DNA of 37,657 bases from Limnohabitans sp. (GTDB lineage: Bacteria > Bacteroidota > Bacteroidia > Flavobacteriales > Flavobacteriaceae). The stretch is taken from the NCBI GenBank assembly GCA_030053945.1, contig JASGCW010000035.1, positions 1 to 37,657 of the forward strand, written 5' to 3'. This document shows, piece by piece, positions 33,336-37,657 of this stretch. Position 1 is the first letter of the stretch. Each line of letters opens with the position of its first letter. A program made the translations under genes and the position numbers. The notes beneath the pieces are model-generated. The model did no database searches, was not told the origin of the DNA, and saw nothing but the letters and a program-made list of their open reading frames with translations.

Positions 33336-34148
33336 TTATGCTTTATAATTCTCGACAGCTTTACGTACACTGCCATATTGGTTTAATAATTTTTCTGCTT
33401 CTTCGTAGCTCACAGGAATTTCGCCCATAATCATACGAACGCCACGGTCAATAAGTTTTACATTGCTCAATTGCATATCAACCATTTTGTTCCCTTTTAC
33501 ACGTCCTAACTGAATCATTGTAGCTGTTGATATCATATTTAAAACTAATTTTTGAGCCGTTCCAGCTTTCATTCTGCTACTACCAGTTACAAATTCTGGA
33601 CCTACAACGACTTCAATAGGAAATTGAGCTGTTTGAGCAAGCGGGCTACCTTGATTGCAGGTGATACAACCTGTAGCAATACCATTTTCATTGCATTTTT
33701 CTAATCCGCCTATTACATAAGGTGTTGTTCCTGAAGCCGCAATCCCAATTACAACGTCATTTTCGTTAATATTCCATTTTTGAAGGTCTTTCCAAGCTTG
33801 ATTTTTATCATCTTCAGCAAATTCCACCGCTTTGCGAATGGCAGTATCACCACCTGCAATAATTCCAATAACTAAATCAAACGGAACACCAAATGTAGGA
33901 GGACATTCAGAAGCATCTACAATGCCCAAGCGACCAGAAGTACCAGCTCCTATGTAAAATAATCTTCCGCCTTTTTTCATTTGGTCAACTACTTTTGAAA
34001 CAATAGTTTCAATTTGTGGTAACGCTTTTTCTACAGCAAGCGGAACAGTTTTATCTTCATTGTTAATATTAGTCAGTAAATCGTGAACCGACATTTGTTC
34101 TAAATGTTCGTATTTTGAGGATTGTTCGGTGGTTTTAGTGAAAGTCAT
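33336..34148 (-). CDS. murQ: N-acetylmuramic acid 6-phosphate etherase MurQ
   Basis: MurQ cleaves the lactyl ether of MurNAc-6-phosphate to GlcNAc-6-phosphate during cell-wall recycling in the cytoplasm. The 270-residue protein contains the SIS fold with FYIGAGTSGRLGIVDASECPPTFG (the general acid-base Glu is E81) and a second conserved Glu at E112 (VEFAEDD). The sugar-phosphate-binding VIGIAASGTTPYV and the EFVTGSSRMKAGTAQK signature are also present. It is shorter than E. coli MurQ (298), lacking part of the C-terminal helical region, as is usual in Bacteroidota. It heads a compact run of genes to 30188. No muropeptide importer or MurNAc kinase lies nearby. Confidence 0.95.
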   Translation of the reverse strand: MTFTKTTEQSSKYEHLEQMSVHDLLTNINNEDKTVPLAVEKALPQIETIVSKVVDQMKKGGRLFYIGAGTSGRLGIVDASECPPTFGVPFDLVIGIIAGGDTAIRKAVEFAEDDKNQAWKDLQKWNINENDVVIGIAASGTTPYVIGGLEKCNENGIATGCITCNQGSPLAQTAQFPIEVVVGPEFVTGSSRMKAGTAQKLVLNMISTATMIQLGRVKGNKMVDMQLSNVKLIDRGVRMIMGEIPVSYEEAEKLLNQYGSVRKAVENYKA

Positions 34149-34196
34149 TTTTTTGAATAGTTTCTAGCTTTAAATTTACAAAAAGGATAATCTAAT

Positions 34197-34700
34197 TTAA
34201 TTAGATATTTTACTTTTTATTTTCATTACTAAAGATTTTAAAACTGATTTTGAATTTTTTGTTGAATTTGTTATTTTGCCATAGTGAATTACTTTTCCTG
34301 TATTTAAATCCTTTATAATGTAATAGAATTCTTTATACAATATGTGATTAGATTTATCAAAGCCTCTTACCATTTGATAATTTAGAATTATTTGAAATAC
34401 TGAATTTATATCCTTTATGTTGAAAGCTCTTTCGAGTTCTTTATCTAAATTGTTTTCCTGATTAACTATTCTGTTCTTTATTGCATTTTCGGCGTTATTC
34501 AAACTGGTGTAATTTAATCCAGCATCAATTAGCATCTGTCTTAAATCTCGTAATGTACCTATTTGGTCATCCTTATCTTCGGCTAAAGTAAAAGTAGATT
34601 TGTTGTTAAGTAGAACAGAATAATCAATTGTCTTGTGCTTGGATATCACGCAAGAATTTAGGCTAATAAATAAAACGAATAAAAAAAATCTAAACTTCAT
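34197..34700 (-). CDS. Lipoprotein of unknown function (167 aa)
   Basis: Lipoprotein signal with lipobox LNSC (lipidated Cys near residue 17). The mature part is helical at first (TLRDLRQMLIDAGLNYTSLN, about residues 49-68, then NAENAIKNRIVNQENNLDKELERA) and ends in a strand-helix segment EFYYIIKDLNTGKVIHYGKI. I recognise no family. It starts 2 nt after the ZIP transporter stop, so they share a transcript; a link to metal uptake is possible but is suggested only by position. Confidence 0.65.
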   Translation of the reverse strand: MKFRFFLFVLFISLNSCVISKHKTIDYSVLLNNKSTFTLAEDKDDQIGTLRDLRQMLIDAGLNYTSLNNAENAIKNRIVNQENNLDKELERAFNIKDINSVFQIILNYQMVRGFDKSNHILYKEFYYIIKDLNTGKVIHYGKITNSTKNSKSVLKSLVMKIKSKISN

Positions 34701-34702
34701 AA

Positions 34703-35398
34703 TTACATAAAATAAGCCAATACAATTCCTAAAACAATCGCACTCAGCTTGGCTAAATTAAACTTATGTCCTTCGCTGCTTTCAAAAATTATTGTGGATG
34801 AAATATGAAATAAAATTCCAATGACAAAAGCAGTTATTTCTCTTTGATAATTTACTATATCTACAATAGAATTTGCAGTGAAAGTTCCTAATGGAGTCAT
34901 CATAGCAAAAACCAACATAAAAATTAATATTGATATTTTATTCAAATGAGACTGCATTAAAAAAGTAGTCAGAATAATGGCAATAGGGAAGTGGTGAACC
35001 GAAATTCCCCAAGCTAAATGATGATGTTGACTTACAGGCATTCCTTCAAGTAAGGCGTGTAAACACAGACTAATAAACAACAACCAAGGAATGTGATTCA
35101 TTTTGTCGTGTCCGTGAACATGTCCGTGTTCTGCACCCTGAGAGAAATATTCTAAAACAATTTGGAATACAATTCCGAACATTATGAAAATACCAATGTT
35201 GTTCTGAGAGTGCAATTCAGTATGTGAAAAATCAGAAAAAGCATAAATTTCAGGTAAAAGATGTGATACGGTAAGAGCTAATAAAAAAGAACCACTAAAT
35301 GCCAAAAGTAGTTTTAAGTTTTTCTTTTTGGTAGGCTGTAAAAAGTTTGCTAATAAATAGCCTGCTATTACAGATAAAAAAGGAATTAGGTATATCAT
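34703..35398 (-). CDS. ZIP family divalent metal transporter
   Basis: A 231-residue inner membrane protein with about eight hydrophobic segments. ZIP hallmarks are the VSHLLPEIY segment (H46, E50), a histidine-rich cytoplasmic loop (GAEHGHVHGHDKMNH, about residues 88-102), the metal-site helix LHALLEGMP (H114, E118), and the following HHLAWGISVHHFP (H135-H136). ZIP proteins import zinc, iron or manganese into the cytoplasm; the metal is not predictable here. No Fur/Zur-like operator was identified in the upstream heptamer tract (35406-35488), which is the only DNA between it and the methyltransferase gene. Confidence 0.9.
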   Translation of the reverse strand: MIYLIPFLSVIAGYLLANFLQPTKKKNLKLLLAFSGSFLLALTVSHLLPEIYAFSDFSHTELHSQNNIGIFIMFGIVFQIVLEYFSQGAEHGHVHGHDKMNHIPWLLFISLCLHALLEGMPVSQHHHLAWGISVHHFPIAIILTTFLMQSHLNKISILIFMLVFAMMTPLGTFTANSIVDIVNYQREITAFVIGILFHISSTIIFESSEGHKFNLAKLSAIVLGIVLAYFM

Positions 35399-35405
35399 TT
35401 TTTAA

Positions 35406-35488
35406 AGTTAGAAGTTTTGAAGTTAGAGTTTAGAAGTTAAATGATAAAATTTTCTTCCATCACCTAGCTTCCATTATCCAGCTTCTAT
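35406..35488. repeat. Heptamer tract with opposed arms
   Basis: Left arm AGTTAGA AGTTTTG ... AGTTAGA GTTTAGA AGTTAAA (35406-35441, one 1-nt slip). Right arm CTTCCAT CACCTAG CTTCCAT TATCCAG CTTCTAT (35454-35488), ending within the stop codon of the methyltransferase. The purine-rich words are on the plus strand in the left arm and on the minus strand in the right arm, so the arms are roughly complementary. Confidence 0.7.
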
Positions 35489-36234
35489 CATTTAAAAATC
35501 ATTATCAATCGTTCTGAATCGTTTTTAAAGAACTTTCGGAGTTTGTAATCGCCAAAAATATCCAACAAATAAATATCAGCTTTTTCCATCATTGCCTCAA
35601 AATCTTGTAATGTTAATGCTCTTACTTTTTCTGTAAAATGGAATTTTTGGTTATTGTCTTCAAAATCAATTTCCTTGTAAATATGTCCGTCTTTTACATA
35701 ACGTTTAAGGTGAAAATCTATTCCATCAACTGTTTTGACTTCTTCTGGTACTAGATTGTTTATCACATAATTTGCATTTAAAAAATCGATAACAGCAAAA
35801 CCATATTCAGTCAAACTTTCTTTGATGGCAACTAATGTTTTGAAATTATCTTCTTCCTTATCAAAATATCCAAAACTTGTAAATAAATTAAAAACAGCAT
35901 CGTACTTTTCTGTCGTATGCTCACGCATATCGTGAACCCTAAAGCGTAAGGTTTCATTACTTGATTTATTGGCTTCTGTTATGCTGTTTTCGGCTAAATC
36001 TACTCCAGTTACATCATAACCTAGTTGGTTTAGATAAATAGCATGACGACCTTTTCCACAAGCTAAATCTAATATTTTAGCTTCTTCGGGTAAATTTAGG
36101 TAATGCGTCAAATTATCCATAAATAATTGCGCTTCAGTATCATTACGGTCTTTGTAAAGAATATGGTAGTATGGTGAATCAAACCAAGTTTCGAACCAGT
36201 TTTCTGATTTTGGATTTGAGAGTACTTCTGACAT
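35488..36234 (-). CDS. Class I SAM-dependent methyltransferase
   Basis: A 248-residue cytoplasmic methyltransferase of the Methyltransf_25 type. Motif I is ILDLACGKGRHAIYLNQLG (about residues 54-72), followed by the acidic-loop VTGVDLAENSI, then FRVHDMREH and the motif IV strand YDAVFNLFTSFGYF. The N-terminus (WFETWFDSPYYHILYKDRND) is typical of a widespread subgroup of small methyltransferases in Bacteroidota. The substrate is unknown. Its promoter region (36235-36352) is shared with the divergent rRNA methyltransferase gene. Confidence 0.88.
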   Translation of the reverse strand: MSEVLSNPKSENWFETWFDSPYYHILYKDRNDTEAQLFMDNLTHYLNLPEEAKILDLACGKGRHAIYLNQLGYDVTGVDLAENSITEANKSSNETLRFRVHDMREHTTEKYDAVFNLFTSFGYFDKEEDNFKTLVAIKESLTEYGFAVIDFLNANYVINNLVPEEVKTVDGIDFHLKRYVKDGHIYKEIDFEDNNQKFHFTEKVRALTLQDFEAMMEKADIYLLDIFGDYKLRKFFKNDSERLIMIFK

Positions 36235-36252
36235 TTAAATTCGGTTAAAGTG

Positions 36253-36271
36253 CAAATTTAATGTATTTTTG
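36253..36271. promoter_or_regulatory. Two divergent -7 elements between the methyltransferase genes
   Basis: On the minus strand TAAATTTG (36260-36253) and on the plus strand TATTTTTG (36264-36271) both fit TAnnTTTG and lie almost back to back. Neither has a clear TTG/TTTG at 19 nt, so both would be weak. Confidence 0.35.
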
Positions 36272-36274
36272 CAA

Positions 36275-36344
36275 CCAATTCCATATTTGAAATTTGAGAT
36301 TTAGTATTTATTTGAAATTTGAGATTTGGGAATTGGAATTTTTA
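36275..36344. repeat. Heptamer tract bounded by CCAATTCC/GGAATTGG
   Basis: ATTTGAA, ATTTGAG, ATTTAGT, ATTTATT (one slip), ATTTGAA, ATTTGAG, ATTTGGG repeat with 7-bp periodicity between inverted CCAATTCC (36275-36282) and GGAATTGG (36329-36336). It forms the leader just before the start codon at 36353. Confidence 0.7.
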
Positions 36345-36352
36345 AAAATATT

Positions 36353-37522
36353 ATGGAACAAAATTTTAAAATGATAGCCAAAACCTTATTTGGTTTTGAG
36401 GAAATATTAGCTAAAGAATTACTTCAATTAGGAGCACAAGATATAGAACAAGGCACTAGGATGGTTAGCTTTGTTGGAGACAAAGGATTTATGTATAAAG
36501 CGAATTTAGCTCTGCGTACAGCCTTAAAAATTCTAAAACCAATTTATCATTTTAGAGCTTTCAATGAAGTTAGTTTATATAAAGGAATACAACAGATAGA
36601 TTGGTCTAAGTATCTAGGAGCCAATAACACTTTTGTAATTGATACAACGGTGCATTCAGATAATTTTAAACATTCGCAATTTGTTGCACAGAAATGTAAA
36701 GATGCTATTGTAGATCAGTTTAAGGCGAAGTTTGGTAGTCGTCCAAGCATAGATAAAGATTATCCAGATTTACGAATCAATGTTCATATAGATAGAGATC
36801 AATGTTCTGTTTCGTTAGATTCATCAGGAGCTTCATTGCATCAAAGAGGGTATAAAACAGCGACTAATATTGCACCTATAAATGAAGTACTAGCAGCGGG
36901 TATGCTTTTACTTTCTGGTTGGGACGGTAGTTGTGATTTTCTTGACCCTATGTGTGGATCAGGTACAATTCTAGCCGAAGCTGCAATGATTGCTTGCAAT
37001 ATTCCAGCAAATATTAATCGTAAAGAATTTGCATTTGAAAAGTGGCAAGACTGGGATAACGATTTGTTTGACCAAATTGTGAATTCATTAATGAAGAAAA
37101 CACGCGAATTTCATTATACCATCACAGGTTATGATAAAGCTCCAAGTGCAGTAATCAAAGCAAAGGACAATATTCGAAATGCAAATCTTGATGATTATAT
37201 AAAAATATCTGAACGCAATTTCTTTGATACAGAAAAAGAAAACAAAGGTCCTTTGCATATGCTTTTTAATCCGCCTTATGGAGAGCGTTTGGATATACAT
37301 TTAGAGCGTTTTTACCGCGAAATAGGGGATACCCTTAAGAAAAGTTATCCTAATACAAATGCTTGGTTTATCACTGCAAATTTAGAAGCATTGAAATATG
37401 TAGGATTAAAACCTTCGAGAAAAATTAAACTTTTCAATGGTAAGCTAGAAGCACGTTTGGCTAAATATGAAATGTATGAAGGGAGTAAAAGAGAAAAGTT
37501 TCAGAAAAAAAATGATAATTAG
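36353..37522 (+). CDS. THUMP-domain rRNA methyltransferase (RlmL/RlmK N-terminal-like)
   Basis: A 389-residue protein of the RlmL (YcbY N-terminal half)/COG0116 type. Order of parts: N-terminal ferredoxin-like and THUMP region (about residues 1-155, with FGFEEILAKEL and PDLRINVHIDRD), then the SAM-binding domain with motif I FLDPMCGSGTILAEAA (about 196-211) and the catalytic motif IV LFNPPYGERL (about 304-313). Members make N2-methylguanosine in 23S rRNA (G2445 in E. coli). Unlike the E. coli RlmKL fusion it has no second methyltransferase domain. ATG 36353 was chosen because an upstream in-frame TTG (36326) lies inside the heptamer tract. Another in-frame Met is at residue 7. Confidence 0.88.
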   Translation: MEQNFKMIAKTLFGFEEILAKELLQLGAQDIEQGTRMVSFVGDKGFMYKANLALRTALKILKPIYHFRAFNEVSLYKGIQQIDWSKYLGANNTFVIDTTVHSDNFKHSQFVAQKCKDAIVDQFKAKFGSRPSIDKDYPDLRINVHIDRDQCSVSLDSSGASLHQRGYKTATNIAPINEVLAAGMLLLSGWDGSCDFLDPMCGSGTILAEAAMIACNIPANINRKEFAFEKWQDWDNDLFDQIVNSLMKKTREFHYTITGYDKAPSAVIKAKDNIRNANLDDYIKISERNFFDTEKENKGPLHMLFNPPYGERLDIHLERFYREIGDTLKKSYPNTNAWFITANLEALKYVGLKPSRKIKLFNGKLEARLAKYEMYEGSKREKFQKKNDN

Positions 37523-37657
37523 GAGATAAGATGTAGGAGATAAGATAGTAGATTATGGGTTCAGTTAATAAAAGATAATGCTAAAATTATAAGACCACCC
37601 ATCTTCCATCTTCCATCTTCCATCTTCCATCTTCCATCTTCCATCTTCCATCTTCCA
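37520..37657. repeat. Heptamer tract with opposed arms, running off the window
   Basis: Starting at the stop codon of the rRNA methyltransferase: TAGGAGA TAAGATG TAGGAGA TAAGATA (37520-37547). After about 50 bp, CATCTTC repeats without error for at least eight units from 37600 to the window end. The right arm is nearly the reverse complement of the TAAGATG word in the left arm. No gene is visible here. Confidence 0.88.

Noticed and set aside
33335..33376. Upstream start for the TPR protein inside murQ
   Set aside because: It would add 14 residues before a clean signal peptide and overlap the conserved end of murQ by about 40 nt.
37600..37657. CRISPR array
   Set aside because: The unit is 7 bp with no spacers; it is a simple tandem repeat. 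No CRISPR array or cas gene is visible anywhere in the window.
1..37657. tRNA, rRNA or known riboswitch genes
   Set aside because: No cloverleaf arms, TTC-arm consensus or rRNA-like segments were seen in the intergenic DNA on either strand by eye; a covariance-model search would be the decisive check.

Overview
The window looks like a chromosomal segment of a Flavobacterium-type bacterium (Bacteroidota). The evidence is low GC, TTG/TTTG-N19-TAnnTTTG promoters, a type IX secretion (T9SS) C-terminal domain, a TonB receptor with a carboxypeptidase-D-like N-terminal domain, many short lipoproteins and signal peptides, and Flavobacterium-style intergenic repeats. Most of it is ordinary core genome. 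Assignments rest on motif reading by eye; no database search was possible.

Layout. 1-1064: the edge of a minus-strand gene, repeat-rich intergenic DNA, an overlooked 54-residue membrane protein and a divergent XRE-type regulator with a palindromic leader. 1318-7524: a YwqK/MORN-like exported protein, mnmA, then a tight group encoding a T9SS subtilisin-like protease, an FMN nitronate monooxygenase-like enzyme and a PafA-type phosphatase, closed by a terminator. 7761-11254: ychF, an exported hypothetical, a lipoprotein gene with an in-frame amber stop, a TIGR02117-like protein and a small membrane protein. 11450-14985 (minus): a methyltransferase downstream of a large TonB-dependent receptor. 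15136-25394: parE and parC (topoisomerase IV), separated by about 5.7 kb holding a small exported protein, a DUF1016/YhcG-type nuclease, a UvrD/Rep-like helicase with a nuclease-like insertion, and a SEC-C protein. 25693-28531 (minus): lipoprotein, TerC-family membrane protein, SIMPL-like exported protein. 28704-30191: a membrane-anchored protein behind three 11-bp iterons, plus an exported partner. 30188-34148 (minus): a compact run murQ, TPR protein, small membrane protein, antitoxin, broken RelE/ParE toxin, DinB/DUF1572 protein, lipoprotein. 34197-36234 (minus): lipoprotein, ZIP transporter, methyltransferase. 36353-37522: an RlmL-like rRNA methyltransferase, followed by heptamer repeats to the window end.

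The best candidate for an undescribed system is the helicase/SEC-C pair at 19029-22610 (genes 3 nt apart), with the YhcG-type nuclease upstream, sitting between parE and parC. It could be a defence or DNA-repair cassette, but that is inference. Other points of interest are two genes interrupted by a single in-frame stop (a TGA where a ParE-type toxin would have Trp; a TAG in a lipoprotein whose frame continues to a TAATG overlap with the next gene), the iteron array at 28629-28661, and a family of intergenic tracts with strict 7-bp periodicity whose two arms run in opposite strand sense.
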